This document shows, in pieces, positions 8,797 through 16,582 of a stretch of DNA of 64,000 nucleotides (its first letter is position 1; each line of letters starts with the position of its first letter). Made by a program: the position numbers and the translations under genes. Source of the stretch: Massilia sp. KIM. GTDB lineage: Bacteria > Pseudomonadota > Gammaproteobacteria > Burkholderiales > Burkholderiaceae_D. Location of the stretch: contig NZ_MVAD01000001.1 of assembly GCF_002007115.1 (NCBI RefSeq), forward strand, positions 434,001-498,000, in the 5' to 3' direction. The notes beneath the pieces are model-generated. The model did not search any database. It saw only the letters and a program-made list of their open reading frames with translations, and was not told where the DNA came from.

Positions 8797-9744
8797 TTAC
8801 AGCAGCGTCAGTGCGACCTCGTCGTTGCCGGCGACCGGGGTCGGTTCGAGCTTCAGGCTATAGGCTGCAATGCCCTCGACCTCGGTGTAGGAGACGTCGG
8901 CTACGCGCGCCTGCAGGTCGTACCGCGCTTTTTTGCCGGCGGTGCTACCGTGGGCCACGCTCACCGGCACGACCTGGTTGCTCTCGGCCAGCGCGAACGG
9001 GTTGAACGCGGCCAGCGGCGGCGCCAGCACAGTGAGTGACGAGTTCGGCATACGGTCTGTGATCTCGATGGCCAGGTGCGGCCCCGGCAGGTTCAGCCGG
9101 CTGATCTTGTTGCCGAGGTCGAAGTCGAAGGCCGACCAGGACAGGTCGACGCCGTTGACGGAAGCGGCCTGAGTGTTCTTGGCGTTAACGCCTTCTTCGG
9201 TCTGCCAGCCGGTACGCGTGACGGCCGGCAGCGGGCCGACGACCGGGGTCACGTACAGCGCGTCGAACTCGAAGGTCAGCCTCGGCGTGTCCTGCTGGGC
9301 CATGGTCCCTTTGCAGTTGCCGCGCATGCCGGTGAGCTTGTGCAGCACGCCATCGATGTACATGTAGCCCACCACGCTGGAGTGGTTCTGGCTCACCAGG
9401 TTATAGGCGACCGAAGTGGTGGCCACCACGGTTTGCGCCATGCCGCATCCCAGAAGAGGCGCGGAGAACTTCGGCGCGGTGCCGGCAGTTCCCGAGCCGA
9501 CCAGGGCGACGTCGAACGACAGCTTGGCCCAGATGCCGGTCACGACGCTGCCGGCATTACCCATGTAGGGCAGGATGATGTCGCGTTCCTTGCGAGTCAT
9601 CTCCATCGGGGTCAAGTTGACGTTGCGCGCCTCGATCCAGTTCGTGGCGCCATCGGGGGTGTTGTCAACGCCGTATGCGGTCTCCAGCTTCATGAGCAGG
9701 ACTTTGTTTTTCCACAGGCGTGGTTGCGTGAGCAGGTTAGGCAC
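8797..9744 (-). CDS. Phage major tail tube protein
   Basis: This 315-residue protein starts at a GTG preceded by GGAAGGAA and overlaps the stop of the upstream gene. Its N-terminus (NLLTQPRLWKNKVLLMKLET) and repeated beta-strand character resemble tail tube proteins of Mu-headed siphophages. It lies two genes upstream of the tape measure, with only the chaperone between. The same frame is open further upstream, but that Pro/Arg-rich part is out of keeping and overlaps another gene, so the GTG was chosen. Confidence 0.7.
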   Translation of the reverse strand: MPNLLTQPRLWKNKVLLMKLETAYGVDNTPDGATNWIEARNVNLTPMEMTRKERDIILPYMGNAGSVVTGIWAKLSFDVALVGSGTAGTAPKFSAPLLGCGMAQTVVATTSVAYNLVSQNHSSVVGYMYIDGVLHKLTGMRGNCKGTMAQQDTPRLTFEFDALYVTPVVGPLPAVTRTGWQTEEGVNAKNTQAASVNGVDLSWSAFDFDLGNKISRLNLPGPHLAIEITDRMPNSSLTVLAPPLAAFNPFALAESNQVVPVSVAHGSTAGKKARYDLQARVADVSYTEVEGIAAYSLKLEPTPVAGNDEVALTLL

Positions 9745-9988
9745 GGGTGCGTTCCTTCCGGGTGGTGGTCTCGCTCGCCTCGACGGTGGCCGGCGCGGCT
9801 TCGCTGGCCGGCTCGACGGTGGCGGCCAGGGTCGCATCGTCGCCTGCAGGGGCTTCGACGCGGGTGCGGGTCTTGGTGGCTGGGTCGTAGACATACTCGC
9901 CACCCTTGCCCCAGTCAGGGCAGTGGATGAGGTCTTGGACGGCGATCGGCGCCGGCTCGTTGACCTCGGTCTTGTCGTTGTCGTTCAC
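9737..9988 (-). CDS. Small acidic phage protein in the head-tail connector region
   Basis: This 83-residue protein starts at a GTG that overlaps the stop of the tail terminator gene (GTGA) and follows an AGGAG ribosome-binding site. The N-terminal half contains DPATKTRTRVEAPAGD; the C-terminal half is Ala/Glu/Thr-rich and probably disordered. In position it corresponds to the small gene between gp37 and the tail protein in Mu relatives. No domain is recognised. Confidence 0.6.
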   Translation of the reverse strand: MNDNDKTEVNEPAPIAVQDLIHCPDWGKGGEYVYDPATKTRTRVEAPAGDDATLAATVEPASEAAPATVEASETTTRKERTRA

Positions 9989-10407
9989 AGAACGCTCCTG
10001 TCGTAGTAGGAAGTGGTGAAAAGGTCCTGCCACCAGGCGTGGCCATCGCGAAAGGCCAGCAGCTGGCCTGCGCCGCGCTCAAGGGGCGCGATCGCCGGAT
10101 CCGGCGTCCAACCGTAGATCTGCTCGCGCACCTGGCGACGCAGCACCTCGAGGTCGTTGCCGGCGCCGGCGCCGGTGGTGTCACCCAGGTGACGCACGAC
10201 GAGGACGACGCCGATCGACGCGGTCACCTTCTGCTGCATCACGTCCGATGCGATGCTCGGACCTGGTTGCTCCCGCATCGGTATCACGAAGCAGGCCGGC
10301 GTCGCCTTGGGGTTGTTCTCGACCGCAGCCTGGAAGTCGATCGCGCCGCCCACCAGGCGAAGTTGCGGCACCATGGTGTCGATGCGCTCGATCAGCTGGT
10401 TGATCAT
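9985..10407 (-). CDS. Phage tail terminator-like protein (gp37 position)
   Basis: This 140-residue protein is translationally coupled to the gp36-like gene through an ATGA overlap. It contains the pattern ASIGVVLVVRHLGD followed by a helix (NDLEVLRRQVREQIYGW) and a hydrophobic C-terminus, as in phage tail terminator or gp37-type connector proteins. Such proteins cap the tail tube and join it to the head. The assignment rests on fold-like pattern and gene order. Confidence 0.6.
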   Translation of the reverse strand: MINQLIERIDTMVPQLRLVGGAIDFQAAVENNPKATPACFVIPMREQPGPSIASDVMQQKVTASIGVVLVVRHLGDTTGAGAGNDLEVLRRQVREQIYGWTPDPAIAPLERGAGQLLAFRDGHAWWQDLFTTSYYDRSVL

Positions 10408-10802
10408 GGGCGGCCGCTCCGTCCGAAAAGCCGCTCAGTCGGCGCCAGCATGACGACGGTGTCAGGCGAGTTGCCAGGCACCGGCGCCACCTGCTGCAGG
10501 ACGACCCGGCCGGCCGCCACATCGCGAAGCCAGCTCACCGCGTCGACGTACTGCGCGCGTGCGTTTTCGGTCACCGCGTCGCCCAGGAGCTTGTACCGAG
10601 CGATCGCGCAGGCGTAACCCACGAGCGCCTCCGGCACCTGGGCCAGCGGCAAGGCGTACTTGCTGGCCAGGTAGCCGTCGATCATAGAGGTCGCGTCGCG
10701 CACGATGTCGCCCAGGCCACCGGCCGGCAGCATGGACAGGCGCTGCGCCACCTCTTCGATGCCGTAGCGGCGCTCCAAGGCCGCTTGATCGACGTAGGGC
10801 AT
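10404..10802 (-). CDS. DUF1320 head-tail adaptor (Mu gp36-like)
   Basis: This 132-residue protein begins MPYVDQAALERRYG and has the helical pattern of DUF1320/gp36 proteins: a conserved IDGYLASKYALPLAQVP segment and a helix ending in a short disordered tail. The family is a head-completion or adaptor protein in Mu-like phages. The next gene overlaps its stop codon by ATGA. Confidence 0.8.
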   Translation of the reverse strand: MPYVDQAALERRYGIEEVAQRLSMLPAGGLGDIVRDATSMIDGYLASKYALPLAQVPEALVGYACAIARYKLLGDAVTENARAQYVDAVSWLRDVAAGRVVLQQVAPVPGNSPDTVVMLAPTERLFGRSGRP

Positions 10803-10804
10803 GG

Positions 10805-11371
10805 TCAGAAGTCCTCGCCGTCGTCGTCCAGGTCGACCAGGTCGACCACCAGCATGGGATCGGCGAGCAGCGCTTCAGCCTGCTCTTGGGTCAGCTCAGA
10901 AAGCGCGATCACGATCGGCGTGGTACTCCAGGCGCGACCAGCTCGGCGGAAGCCCGCCTGCTTGGAGGTCACCTTGAGACCAGGCGTGCTTGGGAACACG
11001 GCTGCGGCGATCTTGTCGAAGCTTTCGCCAGAACCGGCCGCCGCGTCCGAACTGCTGTTTCCGCTGGAAGTGTGGGAGCCAGCCTGCTCCCCAGCTTGGG
11101 TGGCCGCGTCCAGGGGCGGGGCTGCGGCCGATTCCTCCGGCAGGGTTCCCGAGTTCGGCTGCTGCGTCGCCGCCGAGGTGGACTCGCTGGCCCCGGCCGC
11201 CAACACGTTCTGCGCGTCCTGCTTGGTCGACGCGTCGGCGGTCTCGCCCAGCGTCTGCGAGCTGCCGCTCACCTGCTCGCCGGTTGCTGCCTGGTTGACC
11301 GAGCCCGGAGCCGTCTTCTCTTCGACTTTGCCGCCGTCCTGGGCTTGCGCGGCTTGCGCTTTTTTTGGCAT
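10805..11371 (-). CDS. Mu gp35/HI1506-like phage protein with a long disordered N-terminus
   Basis: This protein has 188 residues. Residues 1-115 are Ala/Gln/Ser/Thr-rich and probably disordered. Residues of about 130-188 form a compact domain (FRRAGRAWSTTPIVIALSEL, then EQAEALLADPMLVV) like the HI1506/gp35 family of Mu-like prophages. That domain is found between the major head protein and gp36, exactly as here. Its function is not established; a head-associated role is likely. Confidence 0.75.
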   Translation of the reverse strand: MPKKAQAAQAQDGGKVEEKTAPGSVNQAATGEQVSGSSQTLGETADASTKQDAQNVLAAGASESTSAATQQPNSGTLPEESAAAPPLDAATQAGEQAGSHTSSGNSSSDAAAGSGESFDKIAAAVFPSTPGLKVTSKQAGFRRAGRAWSTTPIVIALSELTQEQAEALLADPMLVVDLVDLDDDGEDF

Positions 11372-11435
11372 TTTCTAATCCTGGTGGGTGGGTCGAACAT
11401 CCGCCCAGGCGGGCGGATGTGTGGTCAGATCAGGT

Positions 11436-12359
11436 TCAGGCGACGGTGCCGTCCGAACCGTAGGCGAGCTGCCAGAAGCCGTAGCCGCCGGCCGCGCGCG
11501 CCTCGGCGCCGAACTTGTACTTCTTGCGGCTGAACACGTCGTCCGACTGCGGGTCGACCTGCTGCACGAAGACCGGTGCCTTGCGCTCCTGGTAGACAAA
11601 CGGCTTGACCGGCTTGGTGGTGTCGAGCAGGAACCATGCGGTGCGCGATTTCAAACGCGCGTCGACACGGACCACATACGCGCCCTTGAACGGGTTCGGC
11701 TTGCCGTCCTCCAGGCGGTCGGCCGTCATCAGGGTGTTGGCCACGGCCTTGAGTGCCGGCGGGACCATCAGCACGGTCGGCTTGATGTTCAGCGGGCGAC
11801 CTTCGTCGTCCTTGAATTCCATCATTGCCGTTTCGGCGGCACCCAGGCTGTCCAGGGCGGCCTGGTAGCTGGCCGCGCTCAGCTTCTTGGTTCCTTTGTT
11901 GGAGATCGAGACGTCGTTGCCGTTCTCGTCCTTGCCAGGGTGGTCGGTGTCGAAGAAGTACTGGCCGTCATAGCAGACAGTCGTGAAGCCGGCGTTGACC
12001 ACGTCGGCGATGATCTCGTCCGGCAGCTGGGCCGCCGAGTCGCCGGCGGCGGTAGCCTGCGGCTGGTAGATGCCGATGTTGTCGTCCTCGATGTCGTTGC
12101 GGTCGACTTCGACGGTCGCTTCGAAGTCGTTGTTGACGATCACGTATTTGAAGGCGGACAGGGCCTTGACCGTTTTTTCGCCGATCCACTGGCGCATACG
12201 GGGGAACTTCGACAGCCAGGCATAGTCATTCTGGCCGGTGGTCGACGGCACCTTCATGGCGATCTGTTCCCAGTCGCCCTTGGAAGCGGCGAAGGCGTTG
12301 TTGTAGGTCGTCTTGAGGCTGACGAACAGGTTGGTGATGGTTTCGCGATTGACGAGCAT
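11436..12359 (-). CDS. Major capsid protein, Mu gpT family
   Basis: The 307-residue length matches gpT of Mu. The N-terminus MLVNRETITNLFVSLKTTYN and internal segments GQYFFDTDHPGKDENGN and TVLMVPPALKAVANTLMTAD are characteristic of gpT major head proteins. In Mu the protease/scaffold gene precedes it and processes the head assembly. Here the order protease, scaffold, decoration, small membrane protein, capsid is preserved. Confidence 0.92.
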   Translation of the reverse strand: MLVNRETITNLFVSLKTTYNNAFAASKGDWEQIAMKVPSTTGQNDYAWLSKFPRMRQWIGEKTVKALSAFKYVIVNNDFEATVEVDRNDIEDDNIGIYQPQATAAGDSAAQLPDEIIADVVNAGFTTVCYDGQYFFDTDHPGKDENGNDVSISNKGTKKLSAASYQAALDSLGAAETAMMEFKDDEGRPLNIKPTVLMVPPALKAVANTLMTADRLEDGKPNPFKGAYVVRVDARLKSRTAWFLLDTTKPVKPFVYQERKAPVFVQQVDPQSDDVFSRKKYKFGAEARAAGGYGFWQLAYGSDGTVA

Positions 12360-12375
12360 TTCGTTTCCTAGAGGT

Positions 12376-12567
12376 TCAGGGGGCTTTTGTGGCGGTGACC
12401 TGCTCCGCCGGTTCGGTGCTGCTGGCCGGATCCGGCGCGCTAGACTGGCGCCGCCGACCTCGCGGCAGCCCAGGCCACCGCGCCAGCGCGTACACGGCCA
12501 GGCTGAGCAGCATGCAAAGCCGCATACCCAGGAAGAGCCAGAGGGCCGTGTGCGCGTGGTCTTTCAT
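12376..12567 (-). CDS. Small membrane protein within the phage head operon
   Basis: The 63 residues contain one hydrophobic segment (about 9-28, WLFLGMRLCMLLSLAVYALA) followed by a basic and then an Ala/Thr-rich tail. The frame fills the gap between the decoration and capsid genes with short spacing, which supports it, but no clear ribosome-binding site is visible. I do not recognise it. Confidence 0.5.
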   Translation of the reverse strand: MKDHAHTALWLFLGMRLCMLLSLAVYALARWPGLPRGRRRQSSAPDPASSTEPAEQVTATKAP

Positions 12568-12579
12568 GGTCGGCGGTTG

Positions 12580-12984
12580 TTACTCGATCCAGACGCCGTC
12601 GACCTCGACCGCCAGGAGCTTGCCTGCAGCCGACCGGGTGCCGGTGCCGTTGGTCTTGGCCACGGTCTGGTCGTCGACGATGTAGACCACGTTGCCCACG
12701 TCGGCCTGGGCGACCGGGTCGCCAGCGTGGTTGGCGAACTTGAACGCCTGCCGGCGGCGCACTGCGACGGTTTTGGCACCATCGGCGCCGCCGGTGTTGT
12801 CGCAGAATGCGTTGGCGCGGCCCTGGTAGCGCAGCGTGGTCGACACGGTGCCAGGCACCAGGAAGCCGGCGGCGTTGATGGCGACCAGGGCGCCGGCGAA
12901 GATCTTGGCGTTCGCGGCGACCGGGAATACGACCAGCTGGGCGTCCTTCATCGGGGTGTTTCGGGATGCGGTGAGTGCAGCCAT
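12580..12984 (-). CDS. Head decoration/capsid cement protein
   Basis: The 134-residue protein is small, rich in beta-strand residues and shows the pattern of DUF2190-type decoration proteins: VVFPVAANAKIFAGALVAIN near the start and a VYIVDDQTV strand later. It lies between the protease/scaffold gene and the major capsid gene, the usual place for a cement protein that binds the outside of expanded capsids. Confidence 0.7.
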   Translation of the reverse strand: MAALTASRNTPMKDAQLVVFPVAANAKIFAGALVAINAAGFLVPGTVSTTLRYQGRANAFCDNTGGADGAKTVAVRRRQAFKFANHAGDPVAQADVGNVVYIVDDQTVAKTNGTGTRSAAGKLLAVEVDGVWIE

Positions 12985-13015
12985 ATAAGTCTCCAGTTGA
13001 GGATGAGGCCACGCT

Positions 13016-13588
13016 TTACGCGCCGGCGACTTCCTTCAGGGTTTTGAGGTAGTCGGCTTCGGACACGCCCATCACGCGGCACATTTCCTTTTGCGAGGCC
13101 GACAGGGCCGCCACGCCGCTGGCCGGGACGGGCGGTTGGGTGCGGGTCTGCATGCTGCTCAAGGCCGCGATCGCCGGGGCCGCGTCCAGGTAGGCCGAGA
13201 GGCCCGCGATGTCCTTGGCGCCGTACTCGCGCGCCCAGGCTTCCTGGGCGGGCAGCAGCTTGCCCGAGGACAGCGCCGCAGTGACGATCTCGTCAACGCG
13301 GTCTTTGCCCTGGGTAGCGGACAGGGCGGCCAGTTTCTCCTGCAGGGCCGTCATGGCGCCGATCGGGACGTACTTGGCCGGATCCGGCGTCGTCGACGAC
13401 AGCGCGGCCATCACCTGGCGTTGCGACACCAGGTAGTCGACCAGGCTGAACGAAGCGGCGGCGGTCGCCTCCGGCTCATCCTTCTTGAGCTGGTCGACCA
13501 GCTTCTGCAGGTGGGCGGTGATGTCTTCGGCGGGCGAGCCGACCGGCAAGTTGAGCAGCCAGCGGAGCTGCTCCAGGAGTTCTTCCAT
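13016..13588 (-). CDS. Nested head scaffold protein from an internal start (Mu gpZ-like)
   Basis: Within the protease gene and in the same frame, an ATG at 13588 is preceded by GAGGA at good spacing. It would give a 190-residue product beginning MEELLEQLRWLLNLP. It is helical, Ala/Gln-rich and acidic, as expected of a scaffold. In Mu, the scaffold Z is made from an internal start in I in the same way. The sequence supports the start; expression is inferred. Confidence 0.7.
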   Translation of the reverse strand: MEELLEQLRWLLNLPVGSPAEDITAHLQKLVDQLKKDEPEATAAASFSLVDYLVSQRQVMAALSSTTPDPAKYVPIGAMTALQEKLAALSATQGKDRVDEIVTAALSSGKLLPAQEAWAREYGAKDIAGLSAYLDAAPAIAALSSMQTRTQPPVPASGVAALSASQKEMCRVMGVSEADYLKTLKEVAGA

Positions 13589-14137
13589 GGTGTTGTCCTC
13601 GGAAAGCGGGGTGGGTGGAGAAAGCGAGAAGTGCAGCGCGGCGGCGGCGAGCAAGACTTCGCCCATGCCGTCGATCGCGGGATTGTTGGTGACGGCCGCC
13701 ATATATATAGAGGTGACGGCGCCGGTGGCCTTGTCGTAGCCGATGACCGGAGAGATATAGCGGTACTCGCCCGCGTCGATCATCTCGACGGCGCGGTCGG
13801 TCCATTTCACGTCGACGGCGAAGAGTCCCTGGCCTTCGCGCCACTCCAGCTGGTGGAACCAGCCGGCCGCCGGCGCCGGCTTACCGTTTTGCTTGATGAA
13901 CAGCGTCTGGTGGTCGTAGTCGATGACGTAGGGGTTCTTGCGCGACTTGGCCGCCTCGATCAGGCGCGCCGCCAGCTCGGCATCCATGTACCAGCCTGGG
14001 GCATCATGCGGGCGGCCGTCCTGGCCGGCGAACTTACCGGCTGGGAGGAGCTGGATCTCGCGGTTCGGCGTGATGGCCAGCGCGCACGCGGCGATGCCGA
14101 ATGGCTGAGGTGCGAGGTGTTGAACTGGTCTAGGCAT
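13016..14137 (-). CDS. Prohead protease, Mu gpI-like, with scaffold C-terminus
   Basis: The 373-residue protein matches Mu I. Residues of about 20-170 form the protease part, with NPYVIDYDHQTLF (a conserved Asp/His-containing motif of gpI), the GWFHQLEW segment, and EYRYISPVIGYD with the Ser of the YISP motif. Residues 184-373 are the scaffold part, which can also be made from an internal start. The gene opens a late operon: a CTGACAGGTGTCAG palindrome lies about 40 bases upstream of the ATG. Confidence 0.88.
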   Translation of the reverse strand: MPRPVQHLAPQPFGIAACALAITPNREIQLLPAGKFAGQDGRPHDAPGWYMDAELAARLIEAAKSRKNPYVIDYDHQTLFIKQNGKPAPAAGWFHQLEWREGQGLFAVDVKWTDRAVEMIDAGEYRYISPVIGYDKATGAVTSIYMAAVTNNPAIDGMGEVLLAAAALHFSLSPPTPLSEDNTMEELLEQLRWLLNLPVGSPAEDITAHLQKLVDQLKKDEPEATAAASFSLVDYLVSQRQVMAALSSTTPDPAKYVPIGAMTALQEKLAALSATQGKDRVDEIVTAALSSGKLLPAQEAWAREYGAKDIAGLSAYLDAAPAIAALSSMQTRTQPPVPASGVAALSASQKEMCRVMGVSEADYLKTLKEVAGA

Positions 14138-14174
14138 GCCGCTATCGTCGCAACAATAGCCGGCCGGAAACAGA

Positions 14175-14188
14175 CTGACAGGTGTCAG
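14175..14188. promoter_or_regulatory. Palindromic operator upstream of the head operon
   Basis: CTGACAGGTGTCAG is a 14-bp inverted repeat about 40 bases upstream of the protease ATG. The flanks (AGA before, CAGT and a GCCT..GGAA block after) are shared with the site at 24407-24420. On the minus strand a TATTGT that could serve as a -10 element follows at 14158-14153. It is a likely binding site for the Mor/C-type activator; the binding itself is inference. Confidence 0.65.
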
Positions 14189-14546
14189 CAGTGCCTTGCG
14201 GAATTAAATCTTCTTGGAAATTGCGTTTGCCGCTCGGCACATGATCACGTACCGGGGAATTAACGCGGGACTAACGGGGCTAGAAGCCGTTTTCGTACCG
14301 CGTTTGGGGGAATGTGTCACCTTACGCTAGAAAACGCCTGGAGGGCTTAATTTTCCAAATTGTCAAACTGCAATGAGCTTCATGACACAAAAGGACGAAT
14401 TGCCAATCACATGGCCGCTGCGGAATTAGAGGACGCGATTCGTCGTCAGTTCGAGCTATCGCGGGGCCTGCTCGCCGAAACCGGCGCCGACGTGAGCAGG
14501 ATGTCCTGTCCAGCCGGCGCCTAATATATAGGGCTTAAGCTACGCG
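14189..14546. other. Intergenic stretch without a convincing gene, upstream of the head operon
   Basis: This stretch is less GC-rich than the surrounding phage genes. A 37-residue plus-strand frame (14411-14524) exists but has poor start signals and runs against the operon. I see no tRNA or strong terminator in it. It separates the cargo genes from the late promoter of the protease gene. Confidence 0.5.
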
Positions 14547-14801
14547 TTAACCTTTCGGCGGTCGCTGAGTTACTAAAGCGCCTATTCCTTGCCGGGCAGG
14601 ATGTTCAATTCGCATGGGCGCGGGCGGCGGTGCGATACCGCTTTTCGCTACGTGAAGCCCAACTCGCTGTGAATCCCTTAGGCTAGAGATTCCGTCTTGC
14701 CGCACCGAGTTCGGGCAGTCGACACTCGATTGAGTCTGCTGGCTCTCTTCAGGTTTTGGGCAGATCCCTTGCGCTGCGGCGTTTTCGTTGGTCGATTTCA
14801 T
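14547..14801 (-). CDS. Small hypothetical protein in the phage cargo region
   Basis: The 84-residue frame starts at an ATG preceded by AAAAGGA at normal spacing, which is better than chance. The protein is Gln/Ser/Pro-rich with two cysteines (ICPKPEE and VDCPNS) and shows no known domain. It follows the adenine methylase on the same strand. In Mu the modification region also carries small regulatory genes such as com, but this sequence lacks Com's four-cysteine zinc finger. Its reality is uncertain. Confidence 0.35.
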   Translation of the reverse strand: MKSTNENAAAQGICPKPEESQQTQSSVDCPNSVRQDGISSLRDSQRVGLHVAKSGIAPPPAPMRIEHPARQGIGALVTQRPPKG

Positions 14802-14836
14802 TGATATATCCTTTTAAATGAAGTTGTTTCGCGTAT

Positions 14837-14860
14837 AACCGGCTTTCATAAATGCCGGTT
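14837..14860 (-). other. RNA hairpin in the leader of the small cargo gene
   Basis: AACCGGC and GCCGGTT form a 7-bp stem around a 10-base loop, about 36 bases before the ATG at 14801. There is no T-run after it, so it is not a standard terminator. It may act in the leader or stabilise the end of the methylase transcript. Confidence 0.4.
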
Positions 14861-15007
14861 TGACAACCCTCTCCATCCTCAATTCGCCGGGTACACCGGT
14901 CTCGATCCACTCTTATCAACGAGCATGCTGCTGCTCTTTGAGTTATCGGCTGGTCTAACACTGTCTATGCTACAGCCTTCCGGTTAAATAGTCGTTTCCA
15001 CTAGGAA

Positions 15008-15814
15008 TCAAAGCGAAAATAAATCCGTTTTGCTGGCGCAGTCCCAGTTCGTGATCACCAGCTCGCTGCTCGTTGCCGGCGCGCCGTGGGCGTTAGCGAC
15101 CGAGTATTTAATGTCCAGCTCGAGGAAGTACATTCCCTCGAAAACCTTGCGAATGTCAGGGTGGTCGTTGATGCTGACCATGACCTTCGCCTTGCAGGTC
15201 CGCATGCATTCGGCCATGTCTCTGTAGTTCTGGAAGTCGAAGTCGACGCCGTACCCCTCCGTCTCCCAATATGGCGGGTCCATGTAAAAGAAGGTGTGCG
15301 CGCGGTCGTAGCGTTTAACACACTCCCGCCAGGGCAGATTCTCGACGTAGGTTCCGGCCAGGCGCAGGTGCGCGGCGCTCAAGTTCTCCTCGATCCGAAG
15401 CAGATTGACCGGCGAGCCAGTCGTCGCCGTGCCGAAGGTCTGGCCCTCCACCTTGCCGCCGAAGGCGTGCTGCTGCAGGAAGTAGAACCGCGCTGCTCGT
15501 TGGATGTCGGTGAGCGTCTCGGGCTTGGTCATCTGCTGCCACTTGAAGATTTGCCGGCTCGAGATAGACCACTTGAACTGCCGTACGAACTCCTCCAAGT
15601 GGTGCTGCACGACCCGGTAGAGGTTCACCAGTTCGCCGTTGATGTCATTGATCACCTCCGTCTTGGCAGGATAGGCGCGCAGGAAGTACAGCGCGGCGCC
15701 GCCGCAGAAGACCTCTACGTAGCACTCGTGCGGTGGAAACAGCGGCAGGAGCTTGTCGGCGAGGCGGCGCTTTCCGCCGATCCAGGGGATGATGGGTGTT
15801 GCAGTAGGGTACAT
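15008..15814 (-). CDS. D12-class DNA adenine N6-methyltransferase
   Basis: The 268-residue protein has the two diagnostic motifs of Dam/D12 enzymes: the SAM-binding PWIGGKRRL near residues 10-18 with VEVFCGGAAL at 33-42, and the catalytic DPPY at 179-182. It would methylate adenine in phage or host DNA, probably to escape host restriction. The chosen ATG has a GGAG site; longer forms add unlikely residues. It sits with an unknown gene between gpG and the protease gene, an interruption of the usual Mu order, so it is probably acquired cargo. The recognition sequence cannot be read from the protein. Confidence 0.9.
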   Translation of the reverse strand: MYPTATPIIPWIGGKRRLADKLLPLFPPHECYVEVFCGGAALYFLRAYPAKTEVINDINGELVNLYRVVQHHLEEFVRQFKWSISSRQIFKWQQMTKPETLTDIQRAARFYFLQQHAFGGKVEGQTFGTATTGSPVNLLRIEENLSAAHLRLAGTYVENLPWRECVKRYDRAHTFFYMDPPYWETEGYGVDFDFQNYRDMAECMRTCKAKVMVSINDHPDIRKVFEGMYFLELDIKYSVANAHGAPATSSELVITNWDCASKTDLFSL

Positions 15815-15953
15815 GTTTCTCCGTGTTAAAATCCGGCCGCCTCCGTACGGGGTGGCAGAGCCTTGGCGAAGCATGCAGGTCAAGCTGCGTGCCGAGTGGC
15901 CGGCCTGGTGTTCCCGCACCAGACCGGTCGCTCTGTTTCTAAAATGTCATTTA

Positions 15954-16574
15954 TCAGCGACTCAGGAACGGGAACTCTCGATAGCAAATCTGGTCGATTT
16001 CCCAGAAAAGTGCTTTATCTTCCTCAGGCCTTTTACTGTCTGTATGCCGCGAGATCGTCAGGTAGTAGTTCTGACCATTATGTTTCGCAAAAACAATCCA
16101 CTCTCCTGTGAGCTTCTGCTGATCCGCCCGTTGCTCAAACTGCTCGACGGTTAACCTTGTGGACAGCTCGCGAAGTATTTCTTCAGTCATCACTTCGCGA
16201 CCTTGGGCCACTTCCCAGAAGATCTTCTCTATACCTTTCCGTCCGAGCTGGTTCAGCATGTTTTGAGCGAGAAACTGCGGAGCGAAGAAGTGCTGGTGGT
16301 ACAAGCCTGCCAGGGGCGCGTGCTTAAACTGAGTCGCCGGCTTCATGCCGCACGCGGAACCCGCTCCCTCAAGTGCACGCACTTGGTCGATAACAAAGTT
16401 CGGGGCAATCCCGTCAAGGCGGGACATTGCGTAGATCTTCCAAACAAACAATGAGCAAAAGCGCTCTGGCGCGTACCTGGTCAGACCGATTCGCTCAGCA
16501 AAGCTCATCAACTCCTTTTCATCCATTGTTTTTTCCCCATCGGGGAACTTGCTTGTGATCGTGAACTTCACCAT
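15954..16574 (-). CDS. Hypothetical phage cargo protein, 206 residues
   Basis: The gene begins 8 bases after gpG and so is probably co-transcribed with the head genes. The protein is soluble-looking and mixed alpha/beta. Notable segments are GLYHQHFFAPQFLAQN in the middle and GEWIVFAKHNGQNYYLTIS near the C-terminus, which reads like two strands of a small enzyme or toxin-like fold. I do not recognise the family. Its place beside an adenine methylase, in an insertion within the head operon, suggests an accessory role such as anti-defence or superinfection exclusion. Confidence 0.6.
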   Translation of the reverse strand: MVKFTITSKFPDGEKTMDEKELMSFAERIGLTRYAPERFCSLFVWKIYAMSRLDGIAPNFVIDQVRALEGAGSACGMKPATQFKHAPLAGLYHQHFFAPQFLAQNMLNQLGRKGIEKIFWEVAQGREVMTEEILRELSTRLTVEQFEQRADQQKLTGEWIVFAKHNGQNYYLTISRHTDSKRPEEDKALFWEIDQICYREFPFLSR

Positions 16575-16582
16575 GCTCCTCT

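Noticed and set aside
14411..14524. 37-residue plus-strand frame before the head operon
   Set aside because: It has a poor ribosome-binding site, runs against the operon and shows no known family.
14749..14961. 70-residue minus-strand frame upstream of the small cargo gene
   Set aside because: It has no good start signal and overlaps a hairpin and the better-supported gene start at 14801.
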